A stretch of 64,000 nucleotides of DNA from Betaproteobacteria bacterium (GCA_903970165.1 CAJCHZ010000006.1:54267-118266), one strand, 5' to 3'. Positions 48,551 to 57,885 are shown, counted from the stretch's first letter. Notes: generated from the letters alone by a model not told the origin. Translations and numbers: made by a program.

Positions 48551-49510
48551 TCAGGCGGAGGCCGAGCGTGTGGACGCGGGAACCGGTAAATTCCGTGCTT
48601 CGGTAATCGGCAGAAAAACGCGCTCCGCTTCCTGGCTGACAGCAACGCCCGAGTGAAACATTTTTGCCAGCGCTTCGATCCCGGAAATTAAGCGCGGGCC
48701 AGGACGCGAAAAATAACCGCTGGCATCCACCGCAAATACCCGAGAATTGCGGATAGCCGGAATCGCGTTCCATCCCTCGGGAAAAGACATCGCGCAATAC
48801 TCGTCCCGCGCCTTTTGCGCGCTGTAGCCACATTGCGCAATCAAAAGAATTTCGGGCGCAGCCTCAATCACTTCCTCTGCCGTCACGCAGAACGAAGGCG
48901 TCCGCTTCTTACCGAGAACATCCTTCCCCCCGGCCGTTTCAATCATCTCCGGCACCCAATGCCCGGCAACATAGAAGGGTTGCAGCCATTCCAGCACCGC
49001 GACACGCGGGCGGTGCGCCAGTCCATCCAGCTGGCATTCCATTTCGCCGAGCCGTGAACCAATTTGCTGGAGCAAAGCTTCCGCCTTATGTCCGCGCCCT
49101 GTGTCTTCACCCACCCACAAAATATCGCGCCATACATCGCCAAGATCCTGCGGATTCAAACAAAGAACGTCGGGCGGCTCCGGAAAACGCGCCAGCGTGG
49201 TGGCCAAATCATCGGGCGAAGCCGCGCAAACCTGGCACAAATCCTGTGTGACGATTAAATCCGGCTTCAATTCCGCGAGCGCCTCCGCGTCGACGGCGTA
49301 AAGGCTCTCTCCGCGCGAAACATATTCGCGAACAAGACGGTCAATCTTCAGGGGAGGCGCATCGTGGGGAAGCCGCGAATGAATCACAACACGCTTCGTG
49401 CGCGCCTGCGGCGGAAAGTCGCATTCATGGCTCACGCCAACCACTTCGTCGTCAAATCCAAGCGCAAAAAGAATTTCCGTAGCCGACGGCAGCAGAGACA
49501 CGATGCGCAT
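48551..49510 (-). CDS. cobalamin-binding substrate-binding protein, BtuF-like
   Basis: A 319-residue type III periplasmic-binding fold protein: RIVSLLPSATEILFALGFDDEVVGVSHECDFPP, then LKPDLIVTQDLCQVCAASPDDL and VFAVDASGYFSRPGPRLISGIEAL. This matches BtuF-like cobalamin-binding proteins. There is no signal peptide before MRIVSLLPS, so it may be cytoplasmic or use another route. No btuCD is adjacent. Confidence 0.87.
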   Translation of the reverse strand: MRIVSLLPSATEILFALGFDDEVVGVSHECDFPPQARTKRVVIHSRLPHDAPPLKIDRLVREYVSRGESLYAVDAEALAELKPDLIVTQDLCQVCAASPDDLATTLARFPEPPDVLCLNPQDLGDVWRDILWVGEDTGRGHKAEALLQQIGSRLGEMECQLDGLAHRPRVAVLEWLQPFYVAGHWVPEMIETAGGKDVLGKKRTPSFCVTAEEVIEAAPEILLIAQCGYSAQKARDEYCAMSFPEGWNAIPAIRNSRVFAVDASGYFSRPGPRLISGIEALAKMFHSGVAVSQEAERVFLPITEARNLPVPASTRSASA

Positions 49511-49578
49511 GACGAAACTCTAGCACAAAGCGGGACCCAGAAACGCCCTGGAAATGCGGCAGTCAGCGGTGACCTAAA

Positions 49579-50817
49579 CTACTGATAGAGGAAATATTTG
49601 CGGCGGGTTTGATCGAACTTTTTGAGGGCGTCGGACCAGCTGGCGACGATCTGTTCGGGCGGGACGCCGGTTTGAAGCTGCTGGATGGTTTCGGCGTTGC
49701 CAACGAGGACCAGCAATTTTGCGGGATCAAATTTCGCAGGATACAGCTTGCGAAGAAGCACCGCGATTTCGAGGCCCATTCGCATCGAGCGGACCGCCGC
49801 CCGGTCGGTCACGCGTACACCCACTCCACCACAGCGCTGCCCAGCGTAAAGCCCGGAGACGGGAATGAAAGGCTGATCCGTGAAGCGCAGACCGGGCAGA
49901 TGTACCTCGTTCAAAGCGGTAGCAACCGCTCCGCCATCCATCCAAGGCGCGCCGAATTCCTCGAAAGGCGTTTCGGTGCCGCGGCCTACCGAGACACCGG
50001 CGTTTTGCAGAATTTCAAGGCCGGGATAGACGATGGAGCCTTTGACGGTGCGGAGATTCGGTGAGGGCGGAATCCAGCGAATGCCGGTGCTCTCGAAAAA
50101 ATAGTTGCGATGCCAGTTTTTCATGGCAATGACGTGCAGGTCGCAGTTAATGTGATTCTCCGCGTTGAAGAATTGCGCGAGCTCGCCAATCGTAAGGCCG
50201 TAGCGCACCGGCATAGGAAAGTAAGCGACGATGCTCGTCTTGTCGGGATCGAGCATGGGACCTTCGATGATGTCCCCGCCAAGAAGATTCGGCCGGTCCA
50301 GCACGTAAAACGCAATGTTGCGCTTGGCGGCTTCTTCCATGCAGTACGCCATCGTCGCGGTGTACGTATAGAAGCGCACGCCCGCATCCTGAATATCGAA
50401 TACAAGCGTATCAATGCCGGAAAGCATCTCGTCCGTAGGGCGCAGCGATTCGCCGTAAAGGCTGTAAGTCATCAAGCCGGTGGTGGGATCTTTCGAGGAG
50501 GAGAATTTTTCGTCGGCGCGCCCGGAGATGCCATGTTCCGGGCTGAAGAGCGCGATGAGTTGTACGCCCTGCGCATGAAATAGTTCTTCAATCGTCGTGC
50601 GCCCTTGAGCGTCCAGGCCCGTGTGGTTGGTAATCAACCCGACGTGTTTCCCTCGCAGCGGCGCGAATTTTTCCGCTTCGAGGACATCGATTCCGGTCTG
50701 CACTCGCGCGGGACGGCTCGCATGTTTCTGTGCGGCACGTATGGGAACGCAGAGTAAGATGGCCGAGCTAAGGACTACGCCGAGCCTGGTGAGACCACCG
50801 CCGCGAATTTGGGCCAA
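49579..50817 (-). CDS. namZ: exo-beta-N-acetylmuramidase NamZ (DUF1343, GH171)
   Basis: A 412-residue DUF1343 protein with a signal peptide (about 1-29). The Rossmann-like N-terminal half has VGLITNHTGLD, LFSPEHGISG (Glu94) and DTLVFDIQDAGVRFYTY; LDRPNLLGGDIIEGPMLDP and GRGTETPFEEFGAPW are further hallmarks. Characterised members remove MurNAc from the non-reducing end of peptidoglycan fragments. It is divergent from the NagZ-AmiE gene, 128 bp apart, the pair that works in turn with NamZ in Bacillus. Confidence 0.9.
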   Translation of the reverse strand: MAQIRGGGLTRLGVVLSSAILLCVPIRAAQKHASRPARVQTGIDVLEAEKFAPLRGKHVGLITNHTGLDAQGRTTIEELFHAQGVQLIALFSPEHGISGRADEKFSSSKDPTTGLMTYSLYGESLRPTDEMLSGIDTLVFDIQDAGVRFYTYTATMAYCMEEAAKRNIAFYVLDRPNLLGGDIIEGPMLDPDKTSIVAYFPMPVRYGLTIGELAQFFNAENHINCDLHVIAMKNWHRNYFFESTGIRWIPPSPNLRTVKGSIVYPGLEILQNAGVSVGRGTETPFEEFGAPWMDGGAVATALNEVHLPGLRFTDQPFIPVSGLYAGQRCGGVGVRVTDRAAVRSMRMGLEIAVLLRKLYPAKFDPAKLLVLVGNAETIQQLQTGVPPEQIVASWSDALKKFDQTRRKYFLYQ

Positions 50818-50945
50818 AGCATTGCCTCCGGTTTTGCGCCCCCAATGATATTCTGGAACGCTTCATTCCGGGTTGCGTTGTTCGCTTGAAGTGCGTGTGT
50901 TATATACAGCGCAGGACCGGGCGTCAACCGGGAGACCCTCCATTG

Positions 50946-53900
50946 ATGAAAGGACGCGGTACAGGCGTTCTGCTGTTTACTCTGTTTGCACTATTCCTCT
51001 TTCTTATGGCCCACACCACGCGAAGTCAAAGCAAGCCTCCCGCTACAGATAAATCCGCAGGCACAAAGAAAAACGCGGCTCCTTCAGGGCATAGCAAAAA
51101 GCTTCCTCCCGCCGCCGTGCAGTGGGTGGAAACCACGCTTGCAAACATGACGCTCGACGAAAAAGTCGGGCAAGTGATTTTCGCGACCTATCATGGAAGC
51201 TTCACGGCCACGGACGCGCCGGTTTATGCGGACATGATGCGCTTGGTTGAGAAGCTGCACGTCGGCGGATTCATCAACATCACGCAAGGTTCGCCACTCG
51301 GCATCGTAAAAAGTCAGGCTTATCCAACGGCCGTGCTCACGAATCAGTTGCAGGCGAAATCGAAACTGCCGCTGCTGGTTGGGGCGGACTTTGAACGCGG
51401 CACGGCCATGCGCCTCGATGAGGGTACATCCTTTCCAACGGCGATGGCGCTGGCCGCCGGGGGAAATCCCAAAGACGCTTTCACGATGGGTAAGATCACG
51501 GCGCTGGAAGCGCGTGCCGTCGGCATCCAGTGGATTTACGCTCCCGATTCCGACGTAAACAACAATCCCGACAATCCGATCATCAACACGCGTTCGTTTG
51601 GCGAGGATCCGGCGAAAGTTGCGGAATTTGTAACCGAGTTCGTGCGCGGCGTGCAAGAAAACGGCGGGCTTGCCACGGCGAAACATTTTCCGGGACACGG
51701 CGACACGGCGGCGGATTCGCATATTGATTTGCCGGTCATTCGCGCCGACCGTGATCGTCTGGAAAAACTGGAACTGGTTCCCTTTCGTGCGGCGATCGCC
51801 GCGGGAACCGACAGCATCATGACAGGGCATCTCTCGATCCCTGCGCTGGAGCCGGATGCGAATACTCCCGCGACGCTTTCGTCAAACATTCTGACAGGGC
51901 TACTGCGCAAAGAGCTTGGTTTCGAGGGGCTCGTCGTCACCGATGCGATGGACATGGGCGGGATCACCGTGCGCTACGCACCGGGCGAAGCCGCAGTGCG
52001 GGCGTTCACGGCGGGAGCGGATGTTCTGCTTATGCCGCCGGTGCCCGATGCGGCGTTCGACGCACTGCGGGACGCGGTGCACTCGGGGCGCATCTCGCAC
52101 GCCCGGCTGGATGAGTCCGTGCGCCGGATCCTGCAAGCGAAAGCCCGGCTCGGTCTTTACAAAACGCGTCTGCTGGATGTGAACGCTTTGAACAGCCACT
52201 TCGGCAAAATCGAGTGGCAACAGGAAGCGCAGGGGATTTCCGACGGCGGCGTGACCCTGCTGCGCGATACAAACCATCGCCTGCCTCTCGATGAGACCAA
52301 GCCGACGCGAGCGCTGCTCGTTGCCCTTTACGCCGATCCCGAGCCATATCCCGCCGAAGATTTGGAGCGCGAACTGCGTTCGCGTGTGGATTCGTTGACC
52401 ACACTCCGGGCCGACACGCGCTTTGTGAAAGCGGACAATTTGAAACTGCCTGCCCCGGATACGTACGACGTTGCCTTGCTCGCGTTTTTTGTGCGCGTAA
52501 GCGACCGCAAAGGCAACGTGGACATTCCGGCTGAGCAGATGGCTTTTGCGGAGAAGGTTTATCGGAGCGGGAAGCCGGTGGTGACCATTGGATTTGGCAG
52601 CCCGTATTTGGTCGAGCATTTTCCGCAGGCGGAGACGTGGCTTGCGGCGTTCGGTATCAGCGATGTAGCGCAGATTTCCGTGGCACGCGCGCTATTCGGA
52701 CAGATTGGTGTGCGCGGGCGCTTGCCGGTGACGGTCCCCGGCGCCGATTTGAACGCAGGATTCGGCATCGAGCGATATGCCAATCCGATGACGCTGCAGC
52801 CGATGGATGTGCGCGGAGAGGCCCAGCTACAGCCTGCTTTTGATGTGCTCGAACACGCCGTCGCGGACAAAGCTTTTCCTGGGGCGACGCTGGCCGTTGG
52901 TTATAAAGGAAAACTCGCACTGCATGCGTTTGGAAAGCTGAGCTATGACGAACACGGAGAGCAGACCACTGTACGCACGATGTATGACGTTGCGTCGCTC
53001 ACGAAAGTGATCGTGACCACAACATTGGTCGAGAAGCTCGTCGAAGGAGATTTCAAGTCACCGTTGAACCTGGATGCGCCCGTCGAGCGGTATTTGCCGG
53101 AGTGGACGGCAGCCTGGCAGCCGGGCGCCGGATTGCAAAACCTGTTTCGCGAAAATCCCACAGAGCTCGAGTGGCGTCACAAGGTGACGGTGCGGCACCT
53201 GATGACACATACGTCGGGGCTGCCGCCGTTCAAGGAATACTGGCGGACATCGAAGGGCAAAGCAGACACGCTAAAAATGATTTTTGCCGAGCCGCTGGAG
53301 TACGAGCCGGGAACGAAGATGGTGTACTCGGACCTCGGCATCATCCTGATGGCAGAAATTATCGAGCGCTTGACCGGACAAAAGCTCGACGACCTGTCGA
53401 AGGAATATATTTTCGGTCCGATGAGGATGAAGGATTCGATGTATCTTCCGCCGAAAACATTGTGGCCGCAGATTGCGCCGACCGAATTTGACGCGAACTT
53501 CCGCAAACGGCTTCTTCAGGGCGAAGTGCACGACGAGAATGCGTTTGCCATTGGCGGCGTTTCGGGACACGCGGGCCTTTTCAGCACGGCGCCGGATCTG
53601 GCCGCGTTTTGCCAGATGTACCTGAATGGCGGCGTTTACGCGCATCAGCGCATTTTGCGGCGCGCGACGATTGCGCAATTCATCGTTCCGCAGCAGCTTT
53701 CCGGAGGCAAGCGAGCGCTCGGCTGGGATGTGCCCACGGATAATAGCTCGAGCGGGCACTTTTTTTCGCCGCACAGTTTCGGACACACCGGATTCACCGG
53801 GACTTCGATCTGGATCGATCCAGACCGGCAGCTATTTGTAGTGCTGCTGACGAACCGCGTAAACCCTACGCGGGAAAATCACAAGATCGCCGAGGTGCGT

Positions 53901-53966
53901 CCTGCCTTGCACGATGCCGTGATGCAAGCGCTAGGACTGGCAACGTCCGCGGCACCTGCGAAGTAA
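50946..53966 (+). CDS. nagZ: NagZ-AmiE fusion: GH3 beta-N-acetylglucosaminidase plus serine beta-lactamase-fold hydrolase
   Basis: A 1006-residue exported protein with a signal segment at about 6-27. Residues 55-390 are a GH3 NagZ domain: KHFPGHG (246-252), the Asp257/His259 dyad of DSH, and nucleophile Asp333 in VVTDAMDM. A GH3 C-terminal domain spans about 440-640. Residues 650-1000 are a beta-lactamase-fold hydrolase with Ser684-x-x-Lys687, Tyr794 and His947-Thr-Gly. In Bacillus subtilis NagZ and AmiE are separate adjacent proteins, so one chain here could remove both GlcNAc and the stem peptide. GH3-serine hydrolase fusions are also annotated in Bacteroidota. Confidence 0.92.
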   Translation: MKGRGTGVLLFTLFALFLFLMAHTTRSQSKPPATDKSAGTKKNAAPSGHSKKLPPAAVQWVETTLANMTLDEKVGQVIFATYHGSFTATDAPVYADMMRLVEKLHVGGFINITQGSPLGIVKSQAYPTAVLTNQLQAKSKLPLLVGADFERGTAMRLDEGTSFPTAMALAAGGNPKDAFTMGKITALEARAVGIQWIYAPDSDVNNNPDNPIINTRSFGEDPAKVAEFVTEFVRGVQENGGLATAKHFPGHGDTAADSHIDLPVIRADRDRLEKLELVPFRAAIAAGTDSIMTGHLSIPALEPDANTPATLSSNILTGLLRKELGFEGLVVTDAMDMGGITVRYAPGEAAVRAFTAGADVLLMPPVPDAAFDALRDAVHSGRISHARLDESVRRILQAKARLGLYKTRLLDVNALNSHFGKIEWQQEAQGISDGGVTLLRDTNHRLPLDETKPTRALLVALYADPEPYPAEDLERELRSRVDSLTTLRADTRFVKADNLKLPAPDTYDVALLAFFVRVSDRKGNVDIPAEQMAFAEKVYRSGKPVVTIGFGSPYLVEHFPQAETWLAAFGISDVAQISVARALFGQIGVRGRLPVTVPGADLNAGFGIERYANPMTLQPMDVRGEAQLQPAFDVLEHAVADKAFPGATLAVGYKGKLALHAFGKLSYDEHGEQTTVRTMYDVASLTKVIVTTTLVEKLVEGDFKSPLNLDAPVERYLPEWTAAWQPGAGLQNLFRENPTELEWRHKVTVRHLMTHTSGLPPFKEYWRTSKGKADTLKMIFAEPLEYEPGTKMVYSDLGIILMAEIIERLTGQKLDDLSKEYIFGPMRMKDSMYLPPKTLWPQIAPTEFDANFRKRLLQGEVHDENAFAIGGVSGHAGLFSTAPDLAAFCQMYLNGGVYAHQRILRRATIAQFIVPQQLSGGKRALGWDVPTDNSSSGHFFSPHSFGHTGFTGTSIWIDPDRQLFVVLLTNRVNPTRENHKIAEVRPALHDAVMQALGLATSAAPAK

Positions 53967-54291
53967 TAGGTTGCAGTTCCGTGGGGGCAACTACGAGAAG
54001 GGCTCACGGGAGTTCGAGTGCTCCGCGGGGCTAGTTAACAATAACTGGCCTCCCCCTGGTTTTTGCACAAGTGCTCATTCTAAAGGGGGTTGAGGTCCTT
54101 TGTTTTGATACACCTCTGGAAGTGTTGATTGTAAAGAACTTAGGACTGTTTTTGGGCGACGAAACACGGCCAAACGCGGTGCTCCTCCCGCAAGTGTTCA
54201 TTCTAGAGCGGTTAGTTTTGTTCTAACCTCCGTGCGCGCAGAGTTCGCAGACCTTTCCGCGAACCCCGAAAATGTGTCTGCACAAAAGAAA
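53967..54291. other. intergenic region with three copies of the AGTGTT..TAAAG repeat
   Basis: Copies begin at 54070, 54121 and 54193 (spacing 51 and 72 bp). They match the motif of the 69-bp array at 14609-14770. No gene is seen. The stretch also holds the end of any nagZ transcript. Confidence 0.55.
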
Positions 54292-54316
54292 AAGGCGGTA
54301 GATTGGCTACCGCCTT
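54292..54316. terminator. strong hairpin, possible bidirectional terminator
   Basis: AAGGCGGTAG (54292-54301) and CTACCGCCTT (54307-54316) form a perfect 10-bp stem with an ATTGG loop. It lies between the convergent nagZ and DSD1-like genes. The A-run before it gives a U-run on the minus-strand transcript, favouring termination of the leftward transcript. Confidence 0.55.
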
Positions 54317-54401
54317 GTGCATCGTTATATCCAGTAAAATAGCAACGTAAGCGGCCAGATTCGTCAAGGAAAAAATTGGCTCGTAGGGCTGCAATCAAGT
54401 T

Positions 54402-55592
54402 TCAACGAGTGACCGGGACTCCTTGTTCGGTTTGGCGGAGGAGAGGAGCTTCGCGGCCGCGGGCTGAGACAGACTCGACCGAGAGGATTTGGCCGTCGCG
54501 CACGAGGACGGCGGCGTCGAAATTGTTGACTGTGGGGCAGATGTGGCGGGGGAGGAGAAAGAGGGTTTCGCCAGTTTGCGGGCTGGAGGAGCCGTCTTTG
54601 ACGGATATGGGGAGATGTTCTTCGCTGGGAGAGAGCGGGGTTAGTTCGGGGTGGCCGACTACGATGCAGGTGGGAATGCCTACGTCGGCGGAGACGGTTT
54701 TGTGGCCGGCGTCACAGGTGATGATGCCCGGGCGAGGATGGCTGACGACGCGGGTGAGGACGAGGACTGCAGGGACGTAACCGTCGTTGGGAAGTTCGAC
54801 GAGGCTGGAGGCGTCGTTGTAGACGACAGTACCGGGGGAAAGGCGGTGGGTGAAGTGGCCAGAGCGGAATGGGGCGTAGGAGAGCGAGCATGGCATTCCC
54901 GGCGTGCCTGCCGTAATGACTTCAGGGACGGCGATGCCACTGCTTTCGAGCGCGGCTACGATTTTCATCAGGGAGTCGTAGCCTGCGTGGGCCACGCGAG
55001 TCCGCTCCGGCTCGGGCATGCCGCCGAGGTGGCCGTCATAGAAGTGGAGGCCGCGGAATTCCAAGCCGTGATCGCGGATCGCTCGCGCCAGCGCTAATAC
55101 TTCGTCGCTGTGATTTTGTTCGATGCCGGTGCGGTTCATGCCGGAGTTTAGATCCACGAAAATTCCAATCTTGGTGCCCCGCCATTGCGGGAGTTGCGCT
55201 TCGTTTTCCGCGAGGGCGGAGATGCGCACGTTGGGAAACTGAGTGGCGATTTCCTGCACGCGGCGAGCGTTTGCGCCCATTACCGGATAGGCGAGGAGAA
55301 CGTCGGTGGCGCCGGACTGACAGGCGACGAGAAGTTCGAGCGTCGTGGCGCATTTGAAATTGCGGACGCCACGCTCGACGAACATTTGCAGAGTGTAGCC
55401 GAGCTTGGCGGTTTTGATGTGGACGCGCCAGCGGGTGGGGTCGCCATTGAGGAGCTGCACGGTGCGGTCGATGTTGGCGGCGATAAGGTCTGGGTAGACG
55501 ATCAGGGCGGGGGTCAGGATGTTGTGGGTGTTGGAGATGCGGTAACGCGGATTCCAGGGGAATTCGTTGAGAAGGGGCTTTGGGTTGGCCAT
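54402..55592 (-). CDS. DSD1/D-threonine aldolase-like PLP enzyme (alanine racemase N-terminal fold)
   Basis: A 396-residue protein with an alanine-racemase-type barrel: TPALIVYPDLIAANI, the PLP lysine in VHIKTAKLG, and EVITAGTPG. The C-terminal metal site is ITCDAGHKTVSAD, SEEH and LPRHICPT, as in zinc-dependent D-serine dehydratase and D-threonine aldolase. It should act on a D-amino acid or beta-hydroxy amino acid. Near peptidoglycan-degrading genes, handling of D-amino acids is plausible. Convergent with nagZ. Confidence 0.88.
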   Translation of the reverse strand: MANPKPLLNEFPWNPRYRISNTHNILTPALIVYPDLIAANIDRTVQLLNGDPTRWRVHIKTAKLGYTLQMFVERGVRNFKCATTLELLVACQSGATDVLLAYPVMGANARRVQEIATQFPNVRISALAENEAQLPQWRGTKIGIFVDLNSGMNRTGIEQNHSDEVLALARAIRDHGLEFRGLHFYDGHLGGMPEPERTRVAHAGYDSLMKIVAALESSGIAVPEVITAGTPGMPCSLSYAPFRSGHFTHRLSPGTVVYNDASSLVELPNDGYVPAVLVLTRVVSHPRPGIITCDAGHKTVSADVGIPTCIVVGHPELTPLSPSEEHLPISVKDGSSSPQTGETLFLLPRHICPTVNNFDAAVLVRDGQILSVESVSARGREAPLLRQTEQGVPVTR

Positions 55593-55645
55593 GGTGGTGT
55601 AAATGATAGCGCGGGGAAGCGCAAGCAGCTACTACAGAGCCAGAG

Positions 55646-55891
55646 TTAGAGCGCTTTGCCTTTGGCGGCCTGCGTGCGCAAGAAAAACGTCTTGGGATAG
55701 GACCCATGGCCACAGATTTTGAAGGAGCCGAAGTCCTTGTACCAATCCCCTTCCGGGACTTCCGGTTGGGATGCAACCCAAAGGCGAAGCTGGTTGAGAT
55801 CCGAGATGCTGACAGAGCGTTCGCGCATGCGATCGACGAGATGCCGACGTACATTTGGAGGGAGATTGTCCCAGGACTCGATCCTGGGCAT
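55646..55891 (-). CDS. putative toxin of a new-looking toxin-antitoxin pair
   Basis: 81 residues with a distinctive sequence: LPPNVRRHLVDRMRERSVSISDLNQLRLWV, then EVPEGDWYKDFGSFKICGHGSYPKTFFLR. No standard RelE, MazF or PIN motif is visible. Conserved-looking His, Asp, Trp and Lys residues could form a catalytic site. Its ATG shares one base with the stop of the RHH antitoxin gene upstream (TGATG), the usual antitoxin-toxin order. Function inferred only from context. Confidence 0.6.
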   Translation of the reverse strand: MPRIESWDNLPPNVRRHLVDRMRERSVSISDLNQLRLWVASQPEVPEGDWYKDFGSFKICGHGSYPKTFFLRTQAAKGKAL

Positions 55892-56148
55892 CAGTCACCA
55901 AAGACCATTCGGCCTAGCTCATCGCCGAGGCGCTTGGCTTCTTCCGGGTCATCGGTGTCGCGAAAACGCTCGGCGAGTTCGAAAAATTCCTGCTGCTTGC
56001 GCTTTTCGGCTTCGATGCCATTCTCGATGAGTTCGACCAACATGCGGTTAGAACTAAGCCTTCGCGTCTTTGCCAGAGTACGCACTTTTGCAGCGGTGGA
56101 TGCTGGGAGGGTGACGCTCTGACGTACCGTTTTTTTTGCGGTGCTCAT
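55891..56148 (-). CDS. ribbon-helix-helix antitoxin (CopG-like)
   Basis: An 85-residue RHH protein: VRQSVTLPASTAAKVRTLAKTRRLSSNRMLVELIENGIEAEKRK is the DNA-binding part, then an acidic tail (FRDTDDPEEAKRLGDELG). It would repress the operon and neutralise the coupled 81-residue protein. A perfect palindrome covers its promoter. Confidence 0.75.
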   Translation of the reverse strand: MSTAKKTVRQSVTLPASTAAKVRTLAKTRRLSSNRMLVELIENGIEAEKRKQQEFFELAERFRDTDDPEEAKRLGDELGRMVFGD

Positions 56149-56154
56149 AGCATC

Positions 56155-56184
56155 ACTATGCACCAGAATGGTGCGACATGACAA
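56155..56184 (-). promoter_or_regulatory. promoter and palindromic operator of the RHH antitoxin gene
   Basis: On the minus strand TTGTCA (56184-56179) and CATAGT (56160-56155) are 18 bp apart. The palindrome GCACCAGAATGGTGC (56160-56174) lies in the spacer. The start codon at 56148 is near the expected transcription start, so a leaderless message is likely. Confidence 0.55.
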
Positions 56185-56298
56185 ATCTAAGTGAACGGCC
56201 AGAATTGGCTATGGGAAAGATGATTCCGCCTGCAGCTGGTGACTGAGATGATCGCCTGACCGATAACTTGAAATCCACTTAGACCGTAACCGCGTTTC

Positions 56299-56559
56299 TC
56301 AGGAACTCGCGAATACGAGCATCCAATAGTTCCAGTGCTTCTCGTATACTCTAGCCAGCCAGAGGCTGGCGGTGGAAAGTCCAGCGATAACGGCGGGCGT
56401 GGTATTTGGTCGTGGCATGGCGGCGATCATCGCTACGACGCTTTCTGGAATGCCCATGCAAAACCATATTGGAAAGGCGCGGAGCCGAATGAGAACGCCC
56501 GACACCAGCAAAGCGGCGACCATCGAGCTGCCGCTCAGCCCCAGTGTCGCCGCGGTCAT
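56299..56559 (-). CDS. possible small membrane protein
   Basis: About 86 residues, MTAATLGLSGSSMVAALLV..., with two hydrophobic stretches and an aromatic end (HWNYWMLVFASS). The composition looks like a membrane protein. The opposite strand also has an open frame here, and no ribosome site is evident, so this may be spurious or a remnant. It would diverge tightly from the next gene. Confidence 0.3.
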   Translation of the reverse strand: MTAATLGLSGSSMVAALLVSGVLIRLRAFPIWFCMGIPESVVAMIAAMPRPNTTPAVIAGLSTASLWLARVYEKHWNYWMLVFASS

Positions 56560-56566
56560 TGCCGCA

Positions 56567-57082
56567 ATGCCACGGTGGAAGGTTCGGCCTATCTTCATTC
56601 TTGTGCTCGTCGTTGTAGCAGCCCTTTTCGTGGTTGGCACTGTCGAGGAGCGTTCTAAGTCAAAACGACATAACGCTGATCCTTTGATAAAAGTAACCGA
56701 ACCTCGCGATTCTGTGGAACCCTGGATCCCGATGATCGCCGCCGTCGGCACTGGGATATCCGTTGTGCCACTAATTTTTCTGTTGTGGTTTTTCGGAAGC
56801 TGGCTCCCGGCGCGACGCGACTTGGGCGAAGGCAAGTATCTGAGAACCAGCGGCCCGATTACCTTTTATCATGCGAAGGGGGGATACACTCTGCGACTGT
56901 TTGACCGCAAGATGCCTATGGACTATAAGGTCGGAGCGGAAATCGAGAACGGCCATGTGGAGTGGGCGGTCGTGGACTATGCGAGGCATACTCAAATCAT
57001 CTTCGGCGTTTGGGATCAAAAAGGAAAGGTTGTGTTTCTGGCCAAAGGATATAGTGCTCCTCCGTTGAATTCACATACATGA
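56567..57082 (+). CDS. hypothetical membrane protein
   Basis: About 171 residues with two membrane helices (about 6-28 and 52-75). A soluble C-terminal domain follows (GPITFYHAKGGYTLRLFDRKMPMDYKVG ... VDYARHTQIIFGVWD). No family recognised. An in-frame extension to 56372 is hydrophobic but overlaps the questionable minus-strand frame. The start is uncertain. Confidence 0.5.
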   Translation: MPRWKVRPIFILVLVVVAALFVVGTVEERSKSKRHNADPLIKVTEPRDSVEPWIPMIAAVGTGISVVPLIFLLWFFGSWLPARRDLGEGKYLRTSGPITFYHAKGGYTLRLFDRKMPMDYKVGAEIENGHVEWAVVDYARHTQIIFGVWDQKGKVVFLAKGYSAPPLNSHT

Positions 57083-57243
57083 CTCAACGGTCGCAGCTGT
57101 CGCCGCCAGTCGCGGCGGTCGCCGCCGCCAGTTTCCATGCGCGAAAAACACAAGCCCTTTAGCCCGAAAAAATTAATTGAGGCATTGAAGGGAACTAAGT
57201 AGAGTGTGCGCGTGCGTCCGGAAAGGCGCCGAAAGGAGTTCCC

Positions 57244-57855
57244 ATGAACAACGGAGCTTATATGGGACAGGATGGGCAGACCATCGCGCCGAAGGTGCAA
57301 GAGTTATTGACCAAGGACTTGGGGGCGGCAGCGTCGGTCAGCTTTACGATAGAAAACGTGGGAGTCGAGGGAATAACCGCGAAGTCGATTCTTAAGGATA
57401 TGAGTACCACCTTCTTCGGTGGGAAGTCGCAGCTCCTGTTTACCATTCATTTCGATGTCAACCAGTCGCGGCCGATGCAACTCGATGCTCACATGATCCG
57501 GCAGGGTGCCGGGTGCGGGCTGGGCTCCCTGGCCTATGCCACCACAGTAGCCAAACGGGTCGCGGGCCCGGTTTCGCTGGGCGATGACGGCAAGTTTACA
57601 GGCGACGCGGAAGCGGCGGGCACGCTCAACGCCAGAAGAGACCTGCTCAAGAAATGCGATGCCTTCGCCGTGAAAGAGGGAGGTCTCGCCGGCCTCGCAT
57701 TCAAGATCGATCGTATTCTGAAAATCACCCCGCGCGAAGACGGCGCGCAGGTCGTCGCCGTGACCATGCCAGTATCCAAGTCGATGGGCTTCAGTGCTTC
57801 GCTGCGCGCCAAGGAATTCCTGGAGATGGTGGCGCTGCTCGAAAGCACGCTGTGA
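57244..57855 (+). CDS. hypothetical protein
   Basis: 203 residues, soluble, beginning MNNGAYMGQDGQTIAPKVQELLTKDLG. AAAGGAG precedes the ATG by 6 bases, so the start is sound. The mid-region VNQSRPMQLDAHMIRQGAGCGLG is the most distinctive part. No family assignment. The following membrane protein lies 30 bp downstream, probably in the same operon. Confidence 0.65.
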   Translation: MNNGAYMGQDGQTIAPKVQELLTKDLGAAASVSFTIENVGVEGITAKSILKDMSTTFFGGKSQLLFTIHFDVNQSRPMQLDAHMIRQGAGCGLGSLAYATTVAKRVAGPVSLGDDGKFTGDAEAAGTLNARRDLLKKCDAFAVKEGGLAGLAFKIDRILKITPREDGAQVVAVTMPVSKSMGFSASLRAKEFLEMVALLESTL

Positions 57856-57885
57856 AGCGCCAGCTCGCTAGCGCTAGGCTGCATC

